Origin: CALMEC01 sp964628685
Lineage (GTDB): Bacteria > Actinomycetota > Thermoleophilia > Miltoncostaeales > Miltoncostaeaceae
Assembly (NCBI GenBank): GCA_964628685.1
Contig: CAZVNM010000002.1
Span: 124,001 to 188,000 of the forward strand
Direction of reading: 5' to 3'
DNA length: 64,000 bases
In this document: positions 33,659 to 42,526 of the stretch, one piece after another
How positions within the stretch are numbered: position 1 is the stretch's first letter
How the letters are laid out: each line of letters begins with the position of its first letter
Translations under genes and position numbers: made by a program
Notes under the pieces: model-generated
The model's database searches: none
Seen by the model: only the letters and a program-made list of their open reading frames with translations
What the model was told of the DNA's origin: nothing

Positions 33659-34113
33659 GCGGCGGTTCAGGAGGGTCCTCCCGGTCGTGATGTCCTCCGA
33701 CGGCGGGGCCGGGCGCTCGCGGTGAGGAGATCACCGGCACCTGCGCGGCCGTTTCGGGGGCGGTCGTCCGTCCGTTATCGGACGGTGGGTCGGCAATCCT
33801 GAATCACACGGGTCGGTCGGTGCAACCCCATCGGTTGCGTGCGATCAGGAATCGACGAAGCGACGAATTCGATCATCGTGCGCCGTTCCCTCCCCGTCGA
33901 CGCGTGCCGGCGGACGCGGGTCCCGCTCCCGTGCGACGGCTCCGGACCCACGGGCGATCCTGTGCCGATGCATGCGGTGCCCCGCGATCGGACCGGGCGG
34001 CGTCGCTTTGTGGGGAACGCCACGACCCGCTCCGCCGGCTCTTCCCATGGCCCGGTCCGGCCGGAATGATGCGCCCACGCGTGTCCGCGCGAGCACAGTG
34101 AGAGGAGACCGAG
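33659..34113. other. 455-bp gene-free stretch with hairpins
   Basis: The region lies between the divergent lysozyme-fold (-) and choice-of-anchor-L (+) genes, so it should hold both promoters. Two exact hairpins are visible: CCGTCCG-TTAT-CGGACGG at 33768-33785 and GCAACC-CCATC-GGTTGC at 33822-33838. The second sits inside a wider near-complementary pair (TCCTGA / TCAGGA). I looked for a c-di-AMP riboswitch, which often precedes such hydrolases, and did not find its conserved core. No coding sequence is convincing. Confidence 0.5.
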
Positions 34114-35310
34114 ATGATTCGATCGGCCGTGGGACGCAGGGGCGCATCGGCGCTGATCGTGGCCGCGGGACTGGCGGGGGCGTCAGCCGCCACGGCGGCG
34201 CCGCCCGCCGCGACGCGTGATGCCGCCCAGGCCGCGGGGGCGATCCAGGCGACCGCCGGGATCGTCACCTCGGCGACCTTCGACCAGATCCCGCCCGCGG
34301 GCAACCCCGTGGCGATCGGCACCGCGCCGGTGGGCGGGTTCCCGCGGCACGGGCGCACCTACACCGTGCTCGGCACGGGGGATGCGACCGTCCTGCAGAA
34401 CGCCAACCTGAGCGACGCGACGTCCACCGACAACCGGGACGCACCCCACCGCGGCGCGCGTGACGTGGTGACGCTGCGGATCGCGCTCCGGGCGCCCAGC
34501 ACGGCCCGGTGCCTCTCCGTGCGGTTCAAGTTCCTGTCCGAGGAGTTCCCCGAGTACCTGGGCTCGCCGTTCAACGACGCGTTCATCGCCGAGCTCGACA
34601 ACAACTCCTGGACCACCGACGGGGCGAGGATCGTGGCGCCCGACAACTTCGCGTTCGACGAGGTGGGCCGACCCATCTCGGTCAACGGCGCGGGCGAATC
34701 GGCGGTCTCGCGGGGTGAGGCCTTCGGCACGACCTACGACGCGGCGACCGCGGTTCTCGTCGCATCGACGCCCATCACACCCGGTGACCACACCCTGTAC
34801 CTGTCGATCTTCGATCAGGGCGACGGCATCCTCGACTCGGCGGTGATGCTCGACCAGCTGACCATCGACAGCCGCACGACCTGCGTGCGCGGCATCGCCA
34901 GGGACACGACCCCGGGCGTCACCGCCGGTGCGATCACGATCGCCGGCAACCGCGTCTCGCTGCCGGTGTCGCAGCTCTTCCCGCCGCGACGTCTGCAGTT
35001 CGAGCGCCTGGCCTACACGCGTCTGGTGCGGGGCGTCACCCGTCTGACGGCGACGGTGAGCGACAACTACGGCTTCCGGGTCCGCGGCGCCCGACTGACG
35101 GTGCGCAGCATCCCGCCGGGGCTCGTCCGCCCGGTGGTGACGTCCACCCCGCTCACGGGCGTGCGGCCGGTGAACCTCGTTCCGACCGCCGCGCTGCGGC
35201 GACGGGGCGCCGGACCGGTCTGGCTCCACATCTGCACCCGCAAGGCGACCGAGGCCGAGACCCGCGGCATCTCGACCTGCCGTCTGGGTCGGTACGTCTA
35301 CCGGCCGTGA
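34114..35310 (+). CDS. Choice-of-anchor L domain secreted protein
   Basis: This 398-residue protein has GAGGAG just before the ATG and a signal peptide ending near residue 30 (GASAATAA). The core (about 50-265) has the choice-of-anchor L pattern: VRFKFLSEEFPEYLGSPFNDAFIAEL, then a long Asn/Asp-rich stretch and YLSIFDQGDGILDSAVMLDQLTI. This domain is found in surface or secreted proteins and is probably beta-rich and calcium binding. The C-terminal region (about 280-398) is an Arg-rich beta module with two Cys (HICTRKATEAETRGISTC). A strong hairpin terminator follows. Confidence 0.85.
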   Translation: MIRSAVGRRGASALIVAAGLAGASAATAAPPAATRDAAQAAGAIQATAGIVTSATFDQIPPAGNPVAIGTAPVGGFPRHGRTYTVLGTGDATVLQNANLSDATSTDNRDAPHRGARDVVTLRIALRAPSTARCLSVRFKFLSEEFPEYLGSPFNDAFIAELDNNSWTTDGARIVAPDNFAFDEVGRPISVNGAGESAVSRGEAFGTTYDAATAVLVASTPITPGDHTLYLSIFDQGDGILDSAVMLDQLTIDSRTTCVRGIARDTTPGVTAGAITIAGNRVSLPVSQLFPPRRLQFERLAYTRLVRGVTRLTATVSDNYGFRVRGARLTVRSIPPGLVRPVVTSTPLTGVRPVNLVPTAALRRRGAGPVWLHICTRKATEAETRGISTCRLGRYVYRP

Positions 35311-35322
35311 CACACGTCGGAG

Positions 35323-35352
35323 CGCTCCGGGTCGTCACGGCGACCCGGAGCG
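35323..35352. terminator. Bidirectional terminator hairpin
   Basis: CGCTCCGGGTCG and CGACCCGGAGCG form a perfect 12-bp stem around a 6-base loop (TCACGG). It lies between the convergent choice-of-anchor-L and UDG-like genes. Confidence 0.8.
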
Positions 35353-35358
35353 TCCCGG

Positions 35359-36027
35359 TCAGTACGGCGGCTGTGAGGCGTGCCACTCCCCGATCGCGCG
35401 GAACGCGTTCCAGAAGGCGCGCTTCGACCCCTGCTCGTCCAGCGAGTCGTCGATGTCGGGCACGAAGAGCGCATCGATGCTGGGCGTCCACCGCTGGATC
35501 GTCCCGACGTCCGCGGCGAGTTCCTCGGCCATGGGGTAATCGAGCCCGTTGATCGCCTCGAGCGCCCGGGCGCCCATGGCGACCACGAGCTTCGGCATGA
35601 CGATCGTGATCTCGTCCGTCAACCACGGCGGGCAGATGCGGGCGGCGCGCGACTCGGCGATGTGCGAGCACTTGATGACGAGCGTGCCGTAGATCGTGGT
35701 GGGGTCGATGGACAGGCGCTCGAGGCTCTTGAGGATGGCCGTCCCGGCGCGCCCGAAGAAGGCCACACCCTCCTGGCGCTCGGCCAGCGAGGCCGACCAC
35801 TTGACGAGGAGGATGTCGGCCTGCGGGTTGCCGGAGGCGAGCACCGGCAGCTCGTGCGACGGCACGCAGTGGCGGCATTCGAGGATCTGGCGGTTGAGGT
35901 CCTCGATCTCGGCGATGGAGCGGCGCAGGTATGCGTCCGAGATGTCTGAGGGGCTCATGTCGCCGAGCGGTCCGGTCGGCGTCGGCCTGTCGGACGCCGG
36001 GTCATTTCCGTGGGTGGGAGGGCTCAT
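35359..36027 (-). CDS. Uracil-DNA glycosylase superfamily protein, divergent active site
   Basis: This 222-residue protein has an AGGGGG ribosome site before the first ATG. ILECRHCVPSHELPVLASGNPQADILLVKWSAS, EGVAFFGRAGTAILKSLERL and IYGTLVIKCSH align with the family 4/5 UDG fold. Four Cys (CRHC, KCSH, RICPPW) could hold the usual [4Fe-4S] cluster. The normal motif A GExPGxxED is replaced by VKWSASLAER, and I see no HPS motif near the C-terminus, so glycosylase activity is doubtful. It may bind DNA or serve another role. It follows the GT4-PHP gene by 51 bases on the same strand. Confidence 0.75.
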   Translation of the reverse strand: MSPPTHGNDPASDRPTPTGPLGDMSPSDISDAYLRRSIAEIEDLNRQILECRHCVPSHELPVLASGNPQADILLVKWSASLAERQEGVAFFGRAGTAILKSLERLSIDPTTIYGTLVIKCSHIAESRAARICPPWLTDEITIVMPKLVVAMGARALEAINGLDYPMAEELAADVGTIQRWTPSIDALFVPDIDDSLDEQGSKRAFWNAFRAIGEWHASQPPY

Positions 36028-36078
36028 CGGCGCCCCCTAATTGCCCCTGGCAGGGTGAAGTCCTGCATGCAACGCGTT

Positions 36079-37896
36079 TCAGGCTTGCCCATCCGCGGGC
36101 CGCCGGCGCTCGCGTGCAGGCAGGTGACGGAGCCCACGTCGCTGCTGGATGGGCTCGGCCTCGTCCATGGCGCGAAGGAACCCGGCGGCATCGTCGAAGG
36201 CCGGCATGCGGACGTGCGCGGATCCGATCTCGGTCGGGGCGGTCGCCCCGCTTCCGGCGCACGTGCGCAGGCCGAACGCCTGCATCAGACGCGCGTCCTC
36301 GATGGCGATGGTGGAGCGCATGACCGAGGCGGGACCGGCGAGGGCCTCCACGCAGTCGATGCGATCGGCGAGCGCCCGGACGGCCGACGGCGGCGGCCCG
36401 ACGCCCCACACCGGGTGCGGCACCATCACCAGTCCGCCCTGGGTGCGGATGCGCTCGATCGTCTCCTCGAGCCCCTGCCCGTCCTCCAGTGCGGCGGAGA
36501 GGAACATGCCGACGATGTCGCCCTGGGCGGTGTGGACCTGCTGGCAGACGATGACCCGCAGCTCCGCGGGCGCCACGCGCGCGGTGTCGAGCGCGGGGCC
36601 GATGTCGCCCTCGCAGACCACCGCGACGGCGCCGACGCCGCGCAGCCGGCTGGCCTCCACGATGCCGCGGGCCGAAAGCCGCGGGCCCGGATGGACGCGC
36701 AGGTCGGCGATCAGGCGGTCGACCTCGACCTCGCCCGTGGGCAGGTGCAGCGCGGCGGCGCGGTAGGCCTCCTCCAGCTGCTGGGCGACCATCGACCAGT
36801 CCCGCTCCGCGGCGGTGCGGCGGGCGGCGTCGCCCATGGCCGAGCGCCGCCCGCGGTCGGCGGCGAGGCCGGTGAGCGCCTCGACCCATTCGGCGCGCGT
36901 GAAGGGTGGCAGCACGAGGCCGTCGTCGCCGTGGGTGATGAGTGCGTCGGCGGCCGCGCATCGGGGTACCACGAGCGCCATCCCGGCGGCCATCGCCTCG
37001 ACGGCCGCCGATCCGCTCAGGTCGCCCGGCGACGCGATCACGGCGATGCCGCCCCTGCGAAGGAGCCGGGCACGCGCGGCGGGGCCGTCGTCGGCGACCG
37101 CCCGCACGCGGGGCCGAAGCGCCTTGGGGATCGCGGCGCGCGTGCGCCACGGGGCGTCCGGCGGTCCCAGGAGGGTGATCTCACCGAAGGCCTCCATGTC
37201 GAGCGCGCGCAGGAGGCCGGCGCCGAACCGTGTGCCGGCGCGGTCGGCTGCGCGCCCCATGATCACGAGGTCGGGGGGGGCGCCGCCGGCGGGTGCGGCA
37301 CCGAGTCCGGCGGCGTCGACGCCGGCTCCCAGCACCGTCGCGTCGCGATCGAACATCTCGCGCACGGCGCGCCGCGCGGTGTCGGTGGTCGCAAACCACA
37401 GGTCCACGCGACCCACGGCGCGGTCCACGAGCGGACGCACGAACGCCACCCCGGCCACCTGCTCGATGCGGTGCACGGTGGCGGCCGTCACGCCGCGCAC
37501 GTGTCGCAGTGCGGCCAGGGCCGGGGTCGGCGCCAGCGGTTCGTGCACGTGCACCACGTCGAAGTCCACGCGCGAGAGCACGTCCTCCAACGCCGCCGAG
37601 AGGTCGAGCGGTCCGCCGATGCGCCGCCGGCCGCCGGTGGGAAGCGCGCGTCCCAGTGGGACCAGGCGCACCTCACCGGGCTCGGCGCGTGCCACCGCGG
37701 CGTTGCCGCCGCGCAGGTCGGCCAGCATCCGGCGGCCGCGGCCCAGAAGCTCGCTGCCGCGCACGGGCGTGAGCACGCTCACCGCGTGGCCATGGGCGGC
37801 GAGGGCGCGGGCCTCGGCCTCGATGCGCCAGGTGACCTCGTCGTAGGCGGGCCACGCGTGGGGGGAGACGAGGGCGATGGCGAGGGGCTCTGTCAT
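36079..37896 (-). CDS. Fused GT4 glycosyltransferase and PHP-like domain
   Basis: This protein is 605 residues from ATG 37896; a GTG eight codons upstream is the other option. Residues 1-370 are a GT-B glycosyltransferase family 4 unit of the PimA type: IALVSPHAWPAYDEVTW, FDVVHVHEPLAP and the donor-site block IASPGDLSGSAAVEAMAAGMALVV, close to the family E-x7-E region. From about 390 a PHP (polymerase/histidinol phosphatase) fold follows, with DLRVHPGPRLSARGIVEASRLRGVGAVAV, QQVHTAQGDIVGMF and VMVPHPVWG. Several PHP metal ligands are changed (the first HxH reads RVH, and TDHD reads CEGD), so phosphatase activity is uncertain. It follows the phosphatidyltransferase gene on the same strand. Confidence 0.85.
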   Translation of the reverse strand: MTEPLAIALVSPHAWPAYDEVTWRIEAEARALAAHGHAVSVLTPVRGSELLGRGRRMLADLRGGNAAVARAEPGEVRLVPLGRALPTGGRRRIGGPLDLSAALEDVLSRVDFDVVHVHEPLAPTPALAALRHVRGVTAATVHRIEQVAGVAFVRPLVDRAVGRVDLWFATTDTARRAVREMFDRDATVLGAGVDAAGLGAAPAGGAPPDLVIMGRAADRAGTRFGAGLLRALDMEAFGEITLLGPPDAPWRTRAAIPKALRPRVRAVADDGPAARARLLRRGGIAVIASPGDLSGSAAVEAMAAGMALVVPRCAAADALITHGDDGLVLPPFTRAEWVEALTGLAADRGRRSAMGDAARRTAAERDWSMVAQQLEEAYRAAALHLPTGEVEVDRLIADLRVHPGPRLSARGIVEASRLRGVGAVAVVCEGDIGPALDTARVAPAELRVIVCQQVHTAQGDIVGMFLSAALEDGQGLEETIERIRTQGGLVMVPHPVWGVGPPPSAVRALADRIDCVEALAGPASVMRSTIAIEDARLMQAFGLRTCAGSGATAPTEIGSAHVRMPAFDDAAGFLRAMDEAEPIQQRRGLRHLPARERRRPADGQA

Positions 37897-38153
37897 GGCG
37901 CGTGCGGACGGGTGATCCACCGGTCGAGACTACCGCGCGGGTCGCACGGGCGGATGCTTCGTGGGCCGGTTCGTCAGTGCGTTCGGCGTCGGGCGCACGT
38001 GCGCGGCAGGGCCCGGTGACCCGGGGTGCGTCGCCGCGGAGCATTCGCGTTCGCCGCCTCCACAGCGGACGGACGCGCGGCGTGTTGGCGATGTCACCGT
38101 CGTGGGAGCGGCGTTACGGACGCCCCGCGACGCGAAACCCGGGCGAACCGGGC

Positions 38154-38738
38154 TCAGGTCTGCGTGTCGTTCCGGTCGACGAGCGGCCCGTCCTCGGCGC
38201 GAAGCACCTGCCAGACGTGGAACATCCGCTGGACCACGGTGAGGATCGACAGCACCGCCAGGACGGCCACGATCACCGCCAGCACGTGGTCGAACCAGGT
38301 CTGGAAGAAGAACCCGGCCGCCAGCAGGAACAGGCGCTCGGGCCGGCTCATCAGGCCGCCGCGGTTGGAATCGATCCCCAGGCCCTCGGCGCGGGCGCGC
38401 GTGTAGGAGATGAGGAACGACGCCGTGAGCGCCAGGAAGGCGGCGCCGACGGCCCACCAGCGCTCCTCCTGGGCGAAGACGATGCCGATGGCGCCCAGCA
38501 CGATGCCCTCGGCGGTGCGGTCCAGCGTCGAGTCCAGGAACGCGCCGAAGCGGCTGGACTTCCCGGTCATGCGGGCCAGTGACCCGTCCAGCAGGTCGCT
38601 GAGGGATCCGACGGTGAAGAGCGCGAACGCCCACATCCACTGCTCGGCGAGGATCAGCGGCACCGCCCCGGCCACCAGCAGGAACCCGAGCACCGTCACG
38701 GTGTTGGGTGTCGCACCCATCCTGACGAGGCCGCGCAC
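38154..38738 (-). CDS. CDP-alcohol phosphatidyltransferase (PI-phosphate synthase type)
   Basis: This membrane enzyme of about 194 residues joins CDP-diacylglycerol to an alcohol. The CAP motif is complete: DLLDGSLARMTGKSSRFGAFLDSTLDR gives D-x2-DG-x2-AR-x8-G-x3-D-x3-D. About six hydrophobic segments follow. Family and neighbours (a PimA-like GT4 downstream, Ino1 at 45 kb) favour phosphatidylinositol-phosphate synthase over PgsA proper. The GTG at 38738 is the best start, since no ATG or GTG is in frame just upstream, but the N-terminus looks slightly short. The leader (38739-38960) carries no gene. Confidence 0.85.
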   Translation of the reverse strand: MRGLVRMGATPNTVTVLGFLLVAGAVPLILAEQWMWAFALFTVGSLSDLLDGSLARMTGKSSRFGAFLDSTLDRTAEGIVLGAIGIVFAQEERWWAVGAAFLALTASFLISYTRARAEGLGIDSNRGGLMSRPERLFLLAAGFFFQTWFDHVLAVIVAVLAVLSILTVVQRMFHVWQVLRAEDGPLVDRNDTQT

Positions 38739-38960
38739 GACCGGCTGGACGGCGCCGCGACCGGTGCGGGTGACCTTGTCGCGAAGCCCCGGCGGCGGCG
38801 GTGGTGTGGTGTTGTGCTGTGGAGTCGGAATCGGCGTGATGCGTGACGGGCTCGACCTGGCTGGGAGCCACGATCAGGGCGGGACGGGCGATGACGGGCG
38901 CGTGGCGTGTGCCGCTTCTGCCTCGACCGTCGACGAATGTCGGCACTAGGATAGCGGGCC

Positions 38961-39767
38961 ATGCGCCTTCTCACCTTCGCGGACCACGACGGACCCCGCG
39001 CCGGGTTCCTCGACGACGGGGCCGTCCAGCCGATCGGCGCCGATGTGCTCGACGTGGTGCGGGGTGCGCCGGTCGAACCGCAGGGCGATCCGGTGCCCCT
39101 CCGGGGGCTCACCCTCCTCCCGCCGCTGCGGCCGGGCAAGGTGATCGGCATCGGGCTCAACTACGGGGACCACGCCGAGGAGACGGGCATGGCGGTGCCG
39201 GACGAACCGCTCCTGTTCGCGAAGCTGCCGACCGCGATCACCGGCCCCGCCGGCCCGGTCGTCCTGCCGGCGTACAGCACGATGGTCGACTTCGAGGGCG
39301 AGCTCGCGGTGGTGATCGGACGGACGGCCAGGGACGTCGCCGTCGACCGGGCACTTGAGCACGTGTTCGGCTACGCGGTCATGAACGACGTGAGTGCGCG
39401 CGATGTGCAGCGGTCGGAGCCCCAGTGGGTGCGGGCCAAGGGCGGGGACACGTTCGCGCCGTGGGGACCGTGGATCACCACCGCCGACGAGGTCCCCGAC
39501 CCGCAGGATCTGCGCGTGCGCACGTGGGTCTCCGGCGAGCTGATGCAGGATGGGCACACGTCGGACATGGAGTTCCCCGTGGCCGAGCTGATCGCGTTCA
39601 TCTCCGGTTCGTTCACCCTCGAACCCGGCGACGTGATCGCGACCGGCACGCCGGCCGGCGTGGGGGTGGCCCGCGATCCGAGGCGCTTCCTCGTCGCCGG
39701 GGACACCGTCGCGATCGAGATCGACGGCCTGGGACGCATCGAGCACCCGGTGGTCACCGGCCCGTGA
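38961..39767 (+). CDS. Fumarylacetoacetate hydrolase family protein
   Basis: This 268-residue enzyme of the FAH superfamily hydrolyses or decarboxylates diketo acids. The metal-binding residues are visible in MVDFEGELAVVIGR (Glu-x-Glu pair), NDVSARDVQRSEPQWVRAKGGDTFAPWGPW and TGTPAGVGVAR. A short N-terminal domain (about 1-55) precedes the core, as in YcgM/HpcE-type proteins. Substrates in this subgroup include acylpyruvates and oxaloacetate; which applies here is open. The stop overlaps the GTG of the following channel-like gene by 4 bases. Confidence 0.9.
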   Translation: MRLLTFADHDGPRAGFLDDGAVQPIGADVLDVVRGAPVEPQGDPVPLRGLTLLPPLRPGKVIGIGLNYGDHAEETGMAVPDEPLLFAKLPTAITGPAGPVVLPAYSTMVDFEGELAVVIGRTARDVAVDRALEHVFGYAVMNDVSARDVQRSEPQWVRAKGGDTFAPWGPWITTADEVPDPQDLRVRTWVSGELMQDGHTSDMEFPVAELIAFISGSFTLEPGDVIATGTPAGVGVARDPRRFLVAGDTVAIEIDGLGRIEHPVVTGP

Positions 39768-40492
39768 CCGGCGGGTCGCACGGCGTCCACGGGGTGTCGG
39801 GGATCCGCGGGGTGATGCTGCACCTGTGGTCCCATCCGTCGGCGATGCTGCTGTCGGTTCAGCTCCTCGGGATCCTCGTCTACCCGTTCATGGAGAACAC
39901 CACCGGCGGGCGGGTGGCGTTCGAGGCCCTCGGGGTGATCATCCTCGTGCTCGTGGTGCGCGCGGTCCACGCCTCCGGATGGGTGGTGTGGGGCGCGGCC
40001 GTGATGGGGGCGCTGGCCGGTGCCGCGTCGATCGCCTCGGCCCTCGAGTACCAGACCTGGCTGGTCGTGCTGAGCGGCGTGCTGCACGCGGCGCTCTACT
40101 TCGCCACCGCGGGGAGCCTCCTTCGCTACATGCTGTCCGACCTGCGGGTCTCGCGCGACGAGATGTACGCGGTGGGCGCCACCTTCACCCTCGTTGCCTG
40201 GGCGTTCGCCTACGTGTACCAGGCCATGCAGGCGGTCGATCCCGGAGCGTTCACCGCCGCGGTGAACGCCGCCGACCCGCGCACATGGGTGGAGCTCCTG
40301 TTCCTGTCGGTCACGACGCTGACGAGCACGGGGCTCTCGGACATCGTCCCGGTGACCGCCCACGCCCGCTCCGTGGTGATGGTGGAGCAGATCGCCGGGC
40401 TGATGTACGTGGCGCTCGTCATCTCGCGCATGGTCGGGCTGACGGTCCGTCGGGCCCGGGTGGCGCGGGAAGACGGCGACCCGGCCGACTGA
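39764..40492 (+). CDS. Potassium-channel-like membrane protein
   Basis: This protein is 242 residues from GTG 39764, which overlaps the FAH stop; ATG 39815 is an alternative. Five or six hydrophobic segments end in an ion-channel-2-type pore: WVELLFLSVTTLTSTGLSDIVPVTAHARSVVMVEQIAGLMYVALVISRMVGL. This aligns with the TTVGYGDIVP region of K+ channels, but the selectivity filter GYGD reads GLSD, so ion choice may differ. The translational coupling to an FAH hydrolase is unexplained. It converges with the GH13 gene at 40521. Confidence 0.8.
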   Translation: MTGGSHGVHGVSGIRGVMLHLWSHPSAMLLSVQLLGILVYPFMENTTGGRVAFEALGVIILVLVVRAVHASGWVVWGAAVMGALAGAASIASALEYQTWLVVLSGVLHAALYFATAGSLLRYMLSDLRVSRDEMYAVGATFTLVAWAFAYVYQAMQAVDPGAFTAAVNAADPRTWVELLFLSVTTLTSTGLSDIVPVTAHARSVVMVEQIAGLMYVALVISRMVGLTVRRARVAREDGDPAD

Positions 40493-40520
40493 GCCGGCCG
40501 GGTCGCGATCCGCGCCGTGG

Positions 40521-42302
40521 TCATTCGGTCCGCGCGAACACCATCACGCTGTAGGAGCCGATGTCGAGCATCCCACTGTGGGGCATGCCGTCGCGCTCCT
40601 CGTCGAAGGCGTCCATGTCGCCGGTCGCGTGGTCCGAGAAGGCGTCGCTGTAGACCGTGGCGTCGCTGTTGAACACGAGCTCCCACCGGCCGGGGAACGG
40701 CAGGCCGATGCGGTAGCCCTCCCGTGTGGCCCACGCCATGTTGACCACCACCACGACGTCGTCGCCGGGACCCCCGTCGCTCCAGCGGTGGAACGCCAGC
40801 ACGTTGTCGTCCTCGTTCACGTGGAACACGGTCGCGCCCTGGCCGGTGAGACCGCGCGTGCGCCCGTCGAGGTTGCGGCGCACGGCGATGAGGTCGCGGT
40901 ACATCCGCACGATGCCCCGGAAATCGTCGTTGCGACTCCAATCCAGGGGCACGTCGTCGCGGAAGAACTCGCCCTGCAGGAACTCCTGGCCCTGGAAGAT
41001 CATCGGGATGCCCGGTGACGTCATCACGAGCGCGGCGCCCAGCGTCGAGCGACGCTGCGCGTGCTCGCCGGTGGGGTCGTCGGGGTTCACCTCCTGCGGC
41101 ACCCGGGCCTGCCCGTTGGCCACCTCGTCGTGCGACTCGGTGTAGACGACCCGCTGGAAGGCGTCGCCGTTGTAGCGCTGCAGGATGGCGGCGGCCACCT
41201 CGCCCATGGGCCGCCACGCGTCGTCGTGGGCCACCACGGAGTGGCGGACGGTGTGCACGAACGCCCCGTCCCACTGGGCGTGGAAGGCGGCGCCTGCGTC
41301 GTCGACCCGGCTGATGTCCGGGTCGCGGTGCATGTCCTCGGCGATCATGATCCGTCCGGGGTACTGCTCCCGCACCGAGAGGTTCACCCAGCGCATGAGG
41401 TCCCAACCCTCGGGGATGTCGCGTCCGGATCCGCTCACCGAACGCATGAACGGCGTCATGTCGAACCGCAGGCCGTCCACGCGGTAGTCGTGCAGCCACA
41501 TCATCGCGTTGTCGTGGATGTAGCGGCGCACCTCCTCGCGACCGTAGTCGGGGCGCGTGTCGCCCCACGGTGTCTGCGACCGGTGGTCGTTGTAGAAGTA
41601 GATGCCGCCCTTGTCGTTCTCGGACCAGCCGTCGAAGCGCCAGAGGTCCAGGTCGGAGGGCCCGAAGTGGTTGTAGACGACGTCGAGGATGACGGCCATG
41701 CCGCGCGAATGGCATTCGCGCACCAGCCGCTTGAAACCGTCCGGTCCGCCGTAGGAGGTCTCGACGGCGAAGATGTGGGCGGGGTTGTACCCCCAGGAAC
41801 GGTCGCCGGCGAACTCCATGATTGGCATGACCTGCACGGCGTTCACGCCGAGCTCCACCAGATGGTCCAGTCGCGAGGCGACCAGCTCGAAGGTGCCGGG
41901 TGCGTCCTCGCGTTCGGCGGCGAACGACCCGATGTGGAGCTCGTAGATGACGAGTTCGTTGTGCGGTGCGATCGTGAAGTCGTCGTCGCCCCAGTCGAAC
42001 GCGCCGTGATCGTGGATCACCCCGTTGCCGACCGAGTTGGTCACCTGGCGGGCGTACGGGTCCATGCGGTAGAAGCGCTCGCCCTCATGGGTGACGAGGA
42101 ACTTGTACTCGTGTCCGGGGCGCGCGGCCGGGACGTCCAGGTACCAATAGCCGTTCTCCTCCGAGGTCAGCGGATCGGCCCCGTCGTCCCAGTCGTTGAA
42201 GTCGCCCACCACCGCGACCGCCTCCGCATGCGGCGCCCACACGCGGAAGGCCACACCGTCGTCGTGGGGCAGCGCGCCCATGCCGTCACGTGCTTCGCTC
42301 AC
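40521..42302 (-). CDS. GH13 alpha-glucan enzyme (branching-enzyme/amylase-like)
   Basis: This protein is 593 residues from GTG 42302, which has AGGAG five bases upstream; the frame continues further but without a ribosome site. An N-terminal CBM48 (about 10-100, VAFRVWAPHAEAVAVVGDFNDW) precedes the barrel. Catalytic residues are in DGLRFDMTPF (Asp), MIAEDMHRD (Glu) and YTESHDEVANGQ (Asp), with FDGWSENDKGGIYFYND before them. The C-terminal domain resembles alpha-amylase_C of branching enzymes. It is shorter than GlgB at 1129 and probably has a separate role in glucan branching or trimming. It is not in the GlgE operon. Confidence 0.87.
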   Translation of the reverse strand: MSEARDGMGALPHDDGVAFRVWAPHAEAVAVVGDFNDWDDGADPLTSEENGYWYLDVPAARPGHEYKFLVTHEGERFYRMDPYARQVTNSVGNGVIHDHGAFDWGDDDFTIAPHNELVIYELHIGSFAAEREDAPGTFELVASRLDHLVELGVNAVQVMPIMEFAGDRSWGYNPAHIFAVETSYGGPDGFKRLVRECHSRGMAVILDVVYNHFGPSDLDLWRFDGWSENDKGGIYFYNDHRSQTPWGDTRPDYGREEVRRYIHDNAMMWLHDYRVDGLRFDMTPFMRSVSGSGRDIPEGWDLMRWVNLSVREQYPGRIMIAEDMHRDPDISRVDDAGAAFHAQWDGAFVHTVRHSVVAHDDAWRPMGEVAAAILQRYNGDAFQRVVYTESHDEVANGQARVPQEVNPDDPTGEHAQRRSTLGAALVMTSPGIPMIFQGQEFLQGEFFRDDVPLDWSRNDDFRGIVRMYRDLIAVRRNLDGRTRGLTGQGATVFHVNEDDNVLAFHRWSDGGPGDDVVVVVNMAWATREGYRIGLPFPGRWELVFNSDATVYSDAFSDHATGDMDAFDEERDGMPHSGMLDIGSYSVMVFARTE

Positions 42303-42526
42303 ATCGTCTCCTGGTCCGGGGTCACGATCCGACCGTGTACCCGATTTCACGAAAAGCATGCCGGGTGGACACACGACCGACACCGGATCGCGGCCGGGTC
42401 GTGACGGTCAAGCGACCCGAGTGCGCTGTGCCGGGCCACCGGTCCGGTGTCGGTCACCGGCCGGGGGATATCGTGAGGGCACGGTGGACGCATGGTCGCG
42501 CCCGCAGGTGGATGTGGAGGTGAGCG

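Noticed and set aside
33659..34113. c-di-AMP riboswitch upstream of the cell-wall hydrolase
   Set aside because: The conserved core sequence was not found here or before the C40 genes, although small hairpins are present.
36010..38019. Long plus-strand open frame opposite the GT4-PHP gene
   Set aside because: Low-complexity product with no domain; the minus-strand gene has recognisable GT4 and PHP blocks.
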